This document shows, one piece after another, positions 41,436 through 52,761 of a DNA stretch of 64,000 nucleotides. Position numbers and translations under genes: made by a program. The notes below the pieces were generated by a model that saw nothing but the letters and a program-made list of their open reading frames with translations, was not told where the DNA came from and made no database searches. This DNA comes from Berkiella sp964594635 (GTDB lineage Bacteria > Pseudomonadota > Gammaproteobacteria > Berkiellales > Berkiellaceae): the NCBI GenBank assembly GCA_964594635.1, contig CAZQMV010000009.1:1-64000 (forward strand), given 5' to 3'. Position 1 is the first letter of the stretch; every line of letters starts with the position of its first letter.

Positions 41436-44400
41436 TGCTCATTTTTTGGTTTAGGGAGTATAACACTTTGCGATAAATGCCCCCTCTTTAACATCTCAAC
41501 CTTTTCATCAATCATCTTTTTTCGATGTTCCTGCAACTTAACACCTGATAATATTTCATGCACAGTTTGTTTGGGCTTTTTAGAGGTCATTTTCTTAGCA
41601 CGTTCAGCACTTTTTTCTTGGAATCCTAACATCTCTTTATTTTCACTTAATTGAGCTTGTAATTTAATGGCTTCAAGTTTTGCTGGCCCTTGACCAAACT
41701 CTGCAAAATACTGAATGTATTCCATTTGACGTTTAATCATACCTTCCAGCATAGTTAAAGTACCACCGTTACCATACTGGCCATAATCCATCGGAATATT
41801 ATTGTACTTTCTACAATAATTGATCATCTGCAACTCAAGTGGCAATTCTTGATCAGATGCATTTCTTGGCTTATAAAAAACCATTTTCAAAAATGCTTCT
41901 TCAGAAAAATTAGGTTTTTCCAGAATTTTTGGTGAAACTGCTGATAAATCATTTAAAATACCCTCAAGCTTTTTCATCTGCTCATCACAAACATGGAACA
42001 AGTCTGATTCAAAGGTGTTTTTCTCATTTAAAATCTCTTTTTGTACTTCCGCCAAGCATTGATAAGCAATCAAAATCTTATCTTTCATAGCAGGAATATC
42101 ACTTGAAGGTATATCTTGCTGAATACCTAGAAAAACGTCTTGAATAAATTTAACTTGTTTGGTGCGTGAACGTTCTTTACCATAGGCACGTCTGCCAAAC
42201 GATTTTGCTTGATGCTTAAACCACTTACGGGCAAAAAGTTGTTCTTGATGCTTAAGCTTAGTTTGATAGCCTGAGACAGAAGACTTTAATACTGCGTCTA
42301 GTTGACTTGATAGTTCTTTCACCTTAGCTAAATCATTTTTACGTTTTGCTAAATTCACTTTAAGCACTTTATTTAATAGATCGATCTCTTTTTGCTCGGT
42401 CCTTTGGATCTCTGAAATTTGGTGTCTCAGGTCATTAACTACTAAAATGTGATGGTCTTCAACAGCTTGTAACGATTTATTTAATTCACTTAATGACCCA
42501 CCTTCAAGCTCAGCTAAACGTTGTTCTTCATTTAACGCTTGGTTAAGTGCTTTCAATTTTACAACAATCTCTCGATCATCATCGTTCAAAGTAAAGAAAT
42601 CGCGATGCTTCTCTATTAGCTCATCAACACTTCTATCGTATTCTGCAACTTGAATTCTATCAATTTCTTCCTTCACTATTTTATCAATATCTATCGGAAG
42701 GGGGGGCAATGGACGACTGATATCAATATCTATCTTTGACACATATTCAGGTGCAACAACTAATTTTTCAGCAACTTGGGCGATAACAGGAGTCATGGGT
42801 AAAATGGGTAAAGGGATTATCGTTTCTTCACCTTCAAGAGAAATAGGTGCTAATGAGCGCTCAATGTTTTTAAGCATTAAAGCTTTTGCAGCATCAAACT
42901 CCGCTATCATTTCAGAATGCTTCTTCTGTAAAGCAGCTTCATTTGCCGCAGCCTTTACCTTAGCAGCATCAATGAGTATGGGTAATTGAGCAACTCTTTC
43001 TACTCTTTTCACAGCTTCTGATTTTGCTGCAGCAACGACTCGTTGTTTAGCGATAATTTGATCAACAGCAAATGGAATGGTTTTTTTATACGAACGAGGA
43101 TCATAAGCAATGATCATATTGTAAGCAGCATTGAGTGCCTGCTGCTCTCTTTGTAAATCATGATCTACCTGCTGCATTTTCACAAGGATCTCATCAATGG
43201 CAAGTGAAGCTTTCGGTAGTTCGGGTAATACTCTTTTACCTTTATTATGAATTTCAGCCAAGAATGGATTTTGAGCGACAACTTTGGGTTCCTGAACAAC
43301 TTTCTTGAGTCCAGCTATTGCATTGTTAAGCTGATCTTCATTCATAGCCTTGAACAGGGCACGACTCTGCTTTATCTTTTTCTTTTCATTTTCTTTTTCT
43401 TGCTCTTTCATTGTTTTTATATTGACTTTAGCAAGCACATGCTTTTTATGCTTCAGCAATTCATTTTCTTTATCACGAATTTTCGCATGTTCTGCTTTAA
43501 TGAATTCAATATTCTGTTTCTGATATGCAATATAATGCTTGATAACTTGTTTTTTGCCTTCATAAAATTGTTTTTCCAACTGCGGGATCACATAGATCGT
43601 CAAATTATGCTTCTTAGCAGGATTCGTGTTCTCATAAGCTTTTTTCAGTTGTTCTATGGCTAATTTTAACCTTTCATCAGAGAACGCAAGATGATCATTT
43701 TTATCAGGTCTGTCTTTTTTAACAAGTGATTCAGCAAGTTCTTTCCAGCTTTTCTTTATTTCTTCAATCATCTGTGCTCGAACAGCATTTTCATTTTTTT
43801 TCTGTTCCATATCCTCTTTATTCGGCACTACATGAAGAACAGGTTCTGTCGTTCCTAACTCAATATTTAATTCACTTGCAACATTGTTAACAAGTTTGGT
43901 AAGACGGTGATTGGCAGATGCATTTTTTAGAATCAGTTTCAATTCCTTTTGTGGATCAAGTTTAATAATTCCTTCCTGTATCAAATCTAACTTTTGCTGC
44001 AGTTGCTTTGATATCACAGCAAGATCATCATTTGTTGGTTTTTCAGACCAGATTAGCTTACTATCATCATTAACGATTCTAAAGTTTTCGGCAACTAATT
44101 CAATTGTACGTTGAAAAAGTTCAATTCCCGCATTTTCCTCAGGCGATAATTTCTTCATAACAACGTCTTCAGTTTGAGAAGATGGCTCTGGCCACTCTAC
44201 ATCTTTTAATGTAGAGAAAACATAATCAATTGCTTTAGACACACTTGAATCAAGCTGATTTTGCAAGGTCGTTAGTTTAGCATTTTTGAGTTCCTGTTCT
44301 TTACTTAGCAAATACGATTTAATCACACCTATTTTTATTTTTTCCGGCATCTCTTCTGGGAGCATTTCAATTTTACGCACTAAGGTATTCATTTCTAGTA

Positions 44401-47400
44401 CATAAGCACTTTCTGAAGGCTGACGTTTAGCAGCTAAATTATTGCGCAAATCTTTCAGCAACAAATCAACCACAGCATGCTCTTTCAAAAATGCTTCATC
44501 AGTTTTTAAAAATCGATTAAAATCGACGGTGTGTCTATCCTCAGCAGGAGTTGGAGACAACGGTTGTTTTACCACTTCTTCAGGGGTCACAGCAAGTACC
44601 ACATTTTTGACAAGATTTCTATCTGATAACAGACTCAAATCAATACCATATTCATGAATTAATACTTCACAGACTTCTTTGATATCATCCTGAATATCAG
44701 AAAAATTTTGTAGATCGTATTTATTTTTTTGTAAATTTAAAAGATTATTAACAAAACCTTGATTATCATAATCGATTTTTTTACGATTTTTAATATAACG
44801 GACAATTGCTGCATGCTGTGCCAATGCTTCATCAGTCAAACAGGGTTGTTGATCAAAAAGATAAATAGCATAATCAAAGATATTCTCTTTAAGTGCTGCC
44901 AGTTTTTTATTCTCTGCTTCTTGAATCTCAGCAAACTCTGCTTGCTCATTTTGATAAGCTTGTATTTGTTCATGAAGTTTAGGCGTTTCAATCTCCCATG
45001 GTTCTAATTGCTGTATAAGAAAGCTTGCCGCCTCAACTGTTTCCATAGGCTCATTATTTTCAGCCATAACACCATCGATACATTGTTTTGGATTCTTTTG
45101 ATAATAAGGCCTTTGAATGTTCTCTTGCAAAATCTCAATAATGCGTAACAATTTTTTATCGGGATTTTGTTGACTAAATTCAATCAGTTTCTCCACAAAC
45201 TGATTGAATTGTGGCATCTGCAAAGATTTTTTTACTTCATTAGCAGCTTCATCTTTCAAATCATCAATTGTTTTTTCTAAATCATTCTTTCTATCATCTT
45301 CGATAAGAGCATCCATTTCATCAAGCGGCTCTTCTACCTGCCTCTTGCCATCATCCTCGATAACGATCCCCATCTCAGCAAGCATTTTATCCAAATTCTT
45401 GCTTTCATTTTCACTATCCGAACGTGCAAATATAGTCTCTAAATCATCAGCGTAAGCGTCAACTTCTAAATTAGCCTCCATTTCATCAAGCGGCTCTTCT
45501 ACCTGCCTCTTGCCATCATCCTCGATAACGATCCCCATCTCAGCAAGCATTTTATCCAAATTCTTGCTTTCATTTTCACTATCCGAACGTGCAAATATAG
45601 TCTCTAAATCATCAGCGTAAGCGTCAACTTCTAAATTAGCCTCCATTTCATCCAGCAGATCTTCTACTGATCTCTTGCCATTATCCTTGATAAGGATCCC
45701 CATCTCAGCAAGCATTTCATCCACATTATCAACATCATGTTCAACAACAGGTTTAAATACGTCAACTGCTCTTTCAAGAATTGACACAAGATCATTATAT
45801 TGTGGATCTGCAATTGCATTGACAATACAAAAATCAATCAAATCATTTATAGCAGATTTAAATGCCTGAGATTTTTCTCGAAAAGTTAGTGAATAATCAT
45901 CATTAATAGCAGCTTCTGCATCTCCAATTTTTTCAATATTTTTATTAAAGAATTCCTTTTGATCGTCATTCATTAAAGCATATTCTTCTAAGAACACATC
46001 ATAAACACGATTAAAATCACGATTCCAATCTAATAAGTCACGTTGTATAGCCAATATATTTTTAATATTCCCAAAGAACATTCCTTCAGATTTTCGCAAC
46101 GCACTCTCAACTAATTCCAATTTTTCAGAATCTGTTAAATCAGATCTTGCATTAAGCTCTGTTAAATCCTCTATCATATCTCTTAAATGTTTTGCTGTAT
46201 AAATCCATTCTTGTTCCTCTGCTGATTCCCCAAGAAAGCTATTTTTAAGACTAGCAATCACTGTAGCAATGGTTGTTTTTTGCCATGACTGATCAATATC
46301 AACATCAATAACATCATTTTCATTAAATACACTAGAAACAGGATGCTGACTAATAAAGTTTTTTATATATTCATCTTTTTCATCATCCAATAGCATATCA
46401 AGCGCTTTAAGTAGCTTTTGTTTTTCCTCAGCCAAACTAGCTCGTTTATCGACATCATAATTTAATATTGCACTATAATCAGATTCAAATAAGATCAAAT
46501 CATTTTTAAACATAACACCTAGGGAATAAATATCTGAAGCTTTTGAAGCTTTGCCATTTTTCGCGAACATTTCAGGAGGGATAAATCCAGGCGTCCCGAC
46601 TGCATTATCAATTGATATTTCGTTTTTACCTTCTGGCAGTTTTTCTGATAATCCCCAATCTATCAATGCAACTTTAATGACACCGTCTTTGATATCAACC
46701 ATAACGTTTTCTGCTTTTAAATCAAGGTGTAAGTATCCTCTCTTGTGGGCACTTTCAAGTAATTCACAGCATTGATAAGCAATCACTAAGGATTGAGCAT
46801 AGGTTAATTTCTTTTCGAGAATGACATCCATTAATTCCCTGCCAGAATGACGTTTAGCCACCAAATAGAATTTCTTTTGTCCTGTTTTGGTAACGCGCTC
46901 TTCTTTTGCATAGAGTTCGCCGACTGCGTCTAATGCTCCGGCCTCTTTATTAATCGCTTTTTCGTCATCTTCATCTTTGGTTTTAATCACTTTGACAATA
47001 CATTGCTCACCACTTTTATTTAACACATCTCCTTCGTTTCCTTTTAAATACGTCGGTTTGACTGCTCCAAATGCACCTCTTCCCAATTCTTTATCCTTTC
47101 TCGCCAGCATAAAGATGCCATTCTTCACTTTTAGAAATGAATGACGTGTCTCACCATTTTTGTGAGACATTTTTAATTCATCTTTATGCTCATCTTTTGC
47201 AAAGTACTGCTCAGCAATCTGCCATTCCATTTCCCACAGCTCTTTAAGATGATTGGAATCATTCTTTTCACAGTGTGTCCAAATTTCATTACGTTCAGTT
47301 GAGGTAAGCTTTTGCCATTCTTGTAAGCGTTGATCGTATGTGGGATATTGGATCCATTTTTGATATGCTTCATTAGATGAAGAGTCAGTTGATCTTATCA

Positions 47401-47401
47401 T
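41432..47401 (-). CDS. Giant Ser/Thr protein kinase with coiled-coil C-terminus
   Basis: A 1,989-residue protein. The kinase domain (about 85-340) has the glycine loop GRGAFGAV (108-113 region), Lys137, the catalytic loop H225-L-D227-L-K229-A-E-N232 (HLD instead of HRD), D248-W-G and a PPE motif at 275-277. Key residues are kept, so activity is likely. The rest is Glu/Lys-rich, probably coiled coil, and contains a 55-residue tandem repeat (about 560-700) and Pro-rich PLPPLP spots. There is no signal peptide. A paralogous kinase is encoded 12 bp upstream. Both resemble large eukaryotic-like kinases secreted by Legionellales; secretion is inferred, not shown. Confidence 0.82.
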   Translation of the reverse strand: MIRSTDSSSNEAYQKWIQYPTYDQRLQEWQKLTSTERNEIWTHCEKNDSNHLKELWEMEWQIAEQYFAKDEHKDELKMSHKNGETRHSFLKVKNGIFMLARKDKELGRGAFGAVKPTYLKGNEGDVLNKSGEQCIVKVIKTKDEDDEKAINKEAGALDAVGELYAKEERVTKTGQKKFYLVAKRHSGRELMDVILEKKLTYAQSLVIAYQCCELLESAHKRGYLHLDLKAENVMVDIKDGVIKVALIDWGLSEKLPEGKNEISIDNAVGTPGFIPPEMFAKNGKASKASDIYSLGVMFKNDLILFESDYSAILNYDVDKRASLAEEKQKLLKALDMLLDDEKDEYIKNFISQHPVSSVFNENDVIDVDIDQSWQKTTIATVIASLKNSFLGESAEEQEWIYTAKHLRDMIEDLTELNARSDLTDSEKLELVESALRKSEGMFFGNIKNILAIQRDLLDWNRDFNRVYDVFLEEYALMNDDQKEFFNKNIEKIGDAEAAINDDYSLTFREKSQAFKSAINDLIDFCIVNAIADPQYNDLVSILERAVDVFKPVVEHDVDNVDEMLAEMGILIKDNGKRSVEDLLDEMEANLEVDAYADDLETIFARSDSENESKNLDKMLAEMGIVIEDDGKRQVEEPLDEMEANLEVDAYADDLETIFARSDSENESKNLDKMLAEMGIVIEDDGKRQVEEPLDEMDALIEDDRKNDLEKTIDDLKDEAANEVKKSLQMPQFNQFVEKLIEFSQQNPDKKLLRIIEILQENIQRPYYQKNPKQCIDGVMAENNEPMETVEAASFLIQQLEPWEIETPKLHEQIQAYQNEQAEFAEIQEAENKKLAALKENIFDYAIYLFDQQPCLTDEALAQHAAIVRYIKNRKKIDYDNQGFVNNLLNLQKNKYDLQNFSDIQDDIKEVCEVLIHEYGIDLSLLSDRNLVKNVVLAVTPEEVVKQPLSPTPAEDRHTVDFNRFLKTDEAFLKEHAVVDLLLKDLRNNLAAKRQPSESAYVLEMNTLVRKIEMLPEEMPEKIKIGVIKSYLLSKEQELKNAKLTTLQNQLDSSVSKAIDYVFSTLKDVEWPEPSSQTEDVVMKKLSPEENAGIELFQRTIELVAENFRIVNDDSKLIWSEKPTNDDLAVISKQLQQKLDLIQEGIIKLDPQKELKLILKNASANHRLTKLVNNVASELNIELGTTEPVLHVVPNKEDMEQKKNENAVRAQMIEEIKKSWKELAESLVKKDRPDKNDHLAFSDERLKLAIEQLKKAYENTNPAKKHNLTIYVIPQLEKQFYEGKKQVIKHYIAYQKQNIEFIKAEHAKIRDKENELLKHKKHVLAKVNIKTMKEQEKENEKKKIKQSRALFKAMNEDQLNNAIAGLKKVVQEPKVVAQNPFLAEIHNKGKRVLPELPKASLAIDEILVKMQQVDHDLQREQQALNAAYNMIIAYDPRSYKKTIPFAVDQIIAKQRVVAAAKSEAVKRVERVAQLPILIDAAKVKAAANEAALQKKHSEMIAEFDAAKALMLKNIERSLAPISLEGEETIIPLPILPMTPVIAQVAEKLVVAPEYVSKIDIDISRPLPPLPIDIDKIVKEEIDRIQVAEYDRSVDELIEKHRDFFTLNDDDREIVVKLKALNQALNEEQRLAELEGGSLSELNKSLQAVEDHHILVVNDLRHQISEIQRTEQKEIDLLNKVLKVNLAKRKNDLAKVKELSSQLDAVLKSSVSGYQTKLKHQEQLFARKWFKHQAKSFGRRAYGKERSRTKQVKFIQDVFLGIQQDIPSSDIPAMKDKILIAYQCLAEVQKEILNEKNTFESDLFHVCDEQMKKLEGILNDLSAVSPKILEKPNFSEEAFLKMVFYKPRNASDQELPLELQMINYCRKYNNIPMDYGQYGNGGTLTMLEGMIKRQMEYIQYFAEFGQGPAKLEAIKLQAQLSENKEMLGFQEKSAERAKKMTSKKPKQTVHEILSGVKLQEHRKKMIDEKVEMLKRGHLSQSVILPKPKNEH
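45312..45720 (-). repeat. 165-bp in-frame tandem repeat in the first kinase gene
   Basis: Units 45312-45476 and 45477-45641 appear identical over 165 bp (55 codons), and a third, diverged partial unit continues to about 45720. The encoded unit holds the block LDKMLAEMGIVIEDDGK. Identity at DNA level shows a recent duplication. Confidence 0.9.
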
Positions 47402-47413
47402 TTTATAACCCCT

Positions 47414-50400
47414 CTATAAACTGGGTCTTGCAATACCTTTAGCTGGCAGACTTGGTAATTGGTCTCTTAATTTAACCAGCGGATTTCCTTTCTGAGCACT
47501 TGCATCGTTATTCCAATATTTTTCAGCTCTTGATATTAAACGAACGATATCTTCTGCAGTTGCTTTGTTAGGATCAAGTCTTTTCAATTCAGTTAAAATA
47601 ATCGTCAGAGTCACTTTAGGTTGCACTCCTTCTTGAAATAGTTTTTTATTCTCTGGCTCATTAATGTTTTCAATTAATTTTTGCAAATCATCAACACATT
47701 GCGCGAAAGCTTCAGCGACATTTAATGACGCTTTTTTACTCACAGGCACTGATGCACTCATGGTTGGAGTAATCGGTATAGCTCTATCTGGTTTACTCGC
47801 CTGTTGAGCTTGTGCTCTTAATTCAGAATCTGCAGATTTTTTAGCAAGCACGTCATTAATATATTTAAGAACACCTTCTCTTAAAGCAATTTTTATTTCA
47901 ATTGCAGGCGTCATGGGTTGCGTTTTCTTTAATTCTGCTATTTTTTCCTGAATTCTGACATTTTGGCTGGTTAATTCTGTTAACGTGGCATTCGGAGAAA
48001 CAACAACTGCCAAAATAGTTTTTGCAGCTTCTTTATGAATAAGGGATTCGGTGCTATCTTCGGCAATGGATAATGCCCTTTTAACGATATCCCCAAATGA
48101 CGTTGGCAATTTTTCCTTTGGTAAATCCTTAAAGACACTTACTCCCTTTTTCATCGCTATCATTCTATTTTGATTACGTGTTTTAGGATCTGACAATAAG
48201 TTCTGTAATTGTTTTAATTCAGCCACCTCTGAGCTATCGCCAACTGGCGAAGCTGCAGCTGATTTCGCCTTGACAGGTAATTCAGCAGTAGGAACAACCT
48301 TGTCATTTTGCGGTGCACTTTCTTCAAATTCAATTCCTATATTGTCTTCAGATAGAGCCGCCGCTTTAGGCTCACTGCTCGCTAATTTCGCACTTATTTT
48401 TGTTGTTCGTTTATGCGTTTCATTACGCAACGCATTAATTAAGTCAAGCAACGTCTTAGATTTTGCTGTTGAAATCTCTGTAGCCTTCGCTTTCTGATTA
48501 ATACCAAAAACAGATTTGATTTTCTTTTTGACTTTCTTAATTTTAGATTTACTTTTTAGTTTTTTATCATTTGTAGCACTTGGTTGCTTGTCGCCTGTTT
48601 TCAAGTAGAGATTAAGATCATTATACTTATCAACCATTTGAGCGATATTTTCTTTTACAGCTAATGCTGCTGCTTTAACTTGTAGATTTTCAGATTTTGT
48701 TGCAGCATCTACCCTAGCAAGATGTCCTGATATTAGGTGAGCTAATTGATCTACCGCTTTTAATGATTGAGGATCTTTATTTTTTGCTTCGTAAACCTTT
48801 ATAGCATATTGTTTTAGCAATTTTTCAAGAACAATCTCAGGAGGATCGCCATCCTCTCTTTTCACAAAAAATTCAATATCTTCTTCCATTTGTTCTTGTT
48901 CTGCTGCAGCTTTTGCTTCATCTGCAACTTTTTTATCAGCTGCGATTTTGGCTTCCTCTGCAGCTTTAGCATCTACCACTGCTNNNNNNNNNNNNNNNNN
49001 NNNNNNNNNNNNNNNNNNNNNNNNNNNNNNNNNNNNNNNNNNNNNNNNNNNNNNNNNNNNNNNNNNNNNNNNNNNNNNNNNNNTTAGCATCTGCCACTGC
49101 TTTAGCATCTGCCACTGCTTTAGCATCTGCCACTGCTTTAGCATCTGCCACTGCTTCGGCTTCCTCCGGCGCTTTGGCACCTGCCGCTGCTTTGGCTTCC
49201 TCTGCAGCTTTAGCACCTGCGGCGCCTTTAGCTTCTTCGGTGATCTTTGCATCGTCTGCAGACTTTTCTGGCGCAATGGGTTTCACTGCTGCACCCTCGG
49301 CAACGACTTGCGCGTCTGCAACTGCTTTCGCTGCTGCTCCTTGTTTTTGAGATAAAACTTTTTTAATCTCATTAATCTTAACTTTATTAATCTCAGGCGC
49401 CTGTGCAGCCAATTTAATTTTAAGATTTTTATCTTTCGCAGCGGTTTCAATTATTTCACAATATTTATTAACATTGATTAGATCATTAAGTTCAGCGTTA
49501 TTAATTTCAAATCTATCGATCTCAAGTTTTGCATTGTTAATTTGCTGTATTATTTCTGCTTCTCTTGCATTCTCTTTAACCTTTGTGTCCCTCATATCCT
49601 TGAGTAATACTGTTAATTGACCAGGATTAAATATCGGAGCAGGAGATACATCATCTTTCTTCATTCCTTGAACAGCTTTTGAAAAATTATAAAGCCTATC
49701 TTCATCTAATACTTCCTCACTCATTCTTGATATAATATTCGTTTTAGGAGTCTTTAATTTATATGAAAGTAAATTATGCTGCGCTTCTACTTGAACCATA
49801 AGAAGATTGCCTAATCTCGCCAATTTTAATTCATTGGTCTTACCATTGACTGTCGTTGGGATAGTATCCTCAATACTCAGAAGGCTTTGCCCAGCAACAA
49901 TTGATTGCGGAGGTATCAATACTTTACCAGCAGCCAATCTGTTTTCAAATTCGACTCTGAGATTTCGATTGTTATTATCAGTTGATAAAAACTTTTGGCA
50001 TTTAGCATATCTCTTCTGCAAATGTTTTTGTGTTTTTAAATATTCCAGCCTACCAACTGGTCCTGCTTCTAGTGCTGAAAATAACGAGCTTGCAGTAGCA
50101 AAATCGCCTTTTTTAATACTTTTTTCAACGACATTAAAATAAAATTCAAATAGCCTCATTTGATGATTTTTATCTTTAGCTGTCAGTATATCTTGTTGAG
50201 CAATTCTTGTTATTAAGTTGTTTAAATCAACAATTTTTTGATAAATTTGCGTTTCCCATGGTTTGTCTAGTGATTTTTTATTATAGTAATCAGAAATGTG
50301 CAGTTGTTTAAGAAGCAAAATTTGCTGAGACATTAAATCATCAGAATATGCATTTGCATACTTTTTGAATTCATGTGTATCAACTGATATCCCAATCCCA

Positions 50401-52575
50401 CCTATTCCCTGATTAATAATATTTCCAATTGCTTTGTTGCTTGCTAAGCGATTTTGCAAATAATCTTTTATATCAATATTTCCATCTACTTTTCTTTCTT
50501 CTGACAACACTTCCTGGTCAAGAAGTTTTTTTACTGTGGCTGAATTATCTAGCTCTACTTGCATTGATTCTTCAAATCTGTCAAATCCTTGTTGAATATC
50601 ATTGTCTACTTCAGTTTGCTTTAACTGCATAAAATTCTTTATACCATTCTGATTGTCAGTTCTGAAATCAAGATTAACATCATTTGCTATAAGCTCTTTA
50701 ATAAAGCAACCTGCATTATGAATAAAAATTCTTTTATCTTCTGGATTATTCAACTTATTGTATGCTTCATTTAATTGTCGATAGAAATCTTCCGGTTTTA
50801 ATTTAGCAAAGATTGTTAGTGAAATTTCTTTGAAATCATCTTGAGTATAATAAATTACTTTACTTTCACCTTCTGTATCCCGAGGGTCTCTCATACCGGA
50901 CATTAATTGAGAAACTAACGATTCTTTTTGTTCAGCTAAATTATTGACATTAACTTTTACCCCCAGTTTGCTATCGGCAATAATTTTATTAATCTCAGCA
51001 TCACGTTCGTTTTCAGGAATTTTTTCTAGCTCTGCAACCAAGGCTCTCATAACCTCTGGCAAACCAACTCGGTCTGCTGAATTATTAGCGCACATTTTTT
51101 CATAAATATTAGAAGGTAACTGCATATCATCTCTAAACATAACACCCAGAGAATAAATGTCAGATGAATATGAAAAAATAGCCTCTTGCTTATTGGCTTG
51201 TGAAGAATGCGCTCTTCGGACCTCAGGAGGCATATATTTTATTGGAGTTCCGTTTGGTGCACCTTGATGTCTGACTTCTTTCTCATTTTTTGAACGATCA
51301 AGCCTAAAGGAAAATCCAAAATCGATCGATCCAACGACAATATTATTCCCATTAATATCAGCCATGAAATTAGCTGGCTTCAAATCCCCATGAATAATGC
51401 CCCGTCTATGTAAATCATTTGTTCTTTCGCAACTTTTATAAGCTAAGATCAATTTTTGAGCACTAGTGAGAGATGTTTTCTTTCTTTTAAGATCTTGATC
51501 TGAGTATAGCTGACCTGGCTTTAAGACCGTTGAATATAAGTGTTGAAATATTTCACTGCCTCTTTTAAGCTCAACGACAGTATACTTTTTTGAATCAATT
51601 TCTTTGCCTTTAAATATTTTGGGAGCATCCAGTTTTCTTTCTGCTTTACCACGTAAATATCCAATCGCTCTAGCTATATTCTCTTCAGCATTTTGTTCAG
51701 GATAGGTTCCTTTTCCTTCAATTTTTATGGCAAAATCCCTGCCTTTTCTATCCTGTACCATTTTAACTTTTCCGTAAGCACCCTCGCCTAGATAAACACC
51801 ATTAGCCATGGCATAGATAGTGCCATCAATTTTTATAAAAGAACAAGGGAGATTATGTTCAGATTTACTTAATTTACTGCCATCTGGCTTGCCCTTTAAT
51901 AGTTCTTCCGCTTTGTTAAAATCCTGATCACTAATGGGTAATAACCATTCCGAAGCTTGAACCTTTCTAGCTCGTCCTTTAGATTGTAAGGCTGTTTCAC
52001 TTTTTTCTTTTTTCACAGCACGCGAAAAATGTCTTTTGATTACTTTTTTAAGTACATTACCTTTTTTAGAACCACTTTCCACGTCACTCGCGCGTTTCAC
52101 AGCATTAGAGGCTGCTACCACACTATGAGCTGNNNNNNNNNNNNNNNNNNNNNNNNNNNNNNNNNNNNNNNNNNNNNNNNNNNNNNNNNNNNNNNNNNNN
52201 NNNNNNNNNNNNNNNNNNNNNNNNNNNNNNNNCTGCTACATCGGGAGCTGCTGCTACATCGGGAGCTGCTGCTACATCGGGAGCTGCTGCTACATCGGGA
52301 GCTGCCGATACGGGCACTGCCGTTGGAATTGGCTGGTTCATTCTTGCAAGCAATTCTTTTGCTTTTGCTTTGATTTCTGGTAGCTTTGCATTCATCTCAA
52401 GCTTAGTCAGTATTGCCAGCTCCTCTTTAATTGAATTGTTTTCATCTTGCAATTCTGTTATCGCAGTACGAAGAACAACTTGATCTTCAATTCCTAGCCC
52501 CTTAGCTTCTATATCACTAAAAATCTGCTCTAATTCACTTATGACTTTGTCTTTCGAAATAGGTCCGCCTTCCAT
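47414..52575 (-). CDS. Giant Ser/Thr protein kinase, paralogue, interrupted by two assembly gaps
   Basis: Best read as one gene with ATG 52575 (ribosome site AAGGGGGAG) and stop at 47414, crossing two 100-N gaps whose true sizes break the apparent frame. N-terminal part: about 110 helical residues plus AAPDVA repeats. Kinase domain after the first gap: GEGAYGKV loop, the AIK lysine, catalytic loop HGDLKPAN (HGD instead of HRD), DFG and PPE. A long coiled-coil region follows, then ADAKAV repeats (second gap), then a Lys-rich helical C-terminus. The kinase is related to the one downstream: both have an SF(L/I)K(V/I) segment just before the glycine loop. The pair is probably co-transcribed. Confidence 0.75.
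48966..49155. other. Assembly gap (48984-49083) inside an 18-bp tandem repeat
   Basis: Four copies of TTAGCATCTGCCACTGCT (49084-49155) lie right of the 100 N and one variant copy (48966-48983) on the left. The units encode ADAKAV on the minus strand. The 100 N are a placeholder; the true length must restore the frame between the coiled coil and the C-terminal part. Confidence 0.95.
52133..52304. other. Assembly gap (52133-52232) beside an 18-bp tandem repeat
   Basis: Four exact 18-bp units (CTGCTACATCGGGAGCTG) at 52233-52304 adjoin the 100 N and encode AAPDVA on the minus strand. The reading frame on the left (kinase) differs from that on the right, so the gap length is not real. The repeat number is unknown. 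Confidence 0.95.
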
Positions 52576-52761
52576 GTAACTCCCCCTTTTTAATGCATTG
52601 GGAAACTTAGATACTTTATATCTTATGTCATCTAACTACATAATTGAATAATCCTATTGTTCTTTTGCAAAAAAGAGCATCATTTGACGGGCTTGGCTAT
52701 GAAATTCGGCGATTGTGCACGATTATGTAGATAACGTGAGGATAATTGATACGAACGTCGG

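Noticed and set aside
48966..49155. CRISPR array
   Set aside because: The 18-bp units are contiguous, in frame and without spacers.
49084..49276. Separate start of a 620-codon protein reading KQWQML repeats
   Set aside because: The frame right of the gap is the wrong one for this strand. The ADAKAV frame is continuous with the kinase, so the part left of the gap belongs to that gene.
49084..49355. Cys/His-rich frame on the plus strand next to the assembly gap (ICHCFSICHCF repeats)
   Set aside because: It is the antisense reading of the ADAKAV repeat in the kinase gene, so the metal-binding look is a by-product of the repeat.
51900..52121. GTG at 52121 as the start of the second kinase
   Set aside because: The frame is open into the gap upstream (AHS before the GTG), and an N-terminal part with a good ribosome site starts at 52575.
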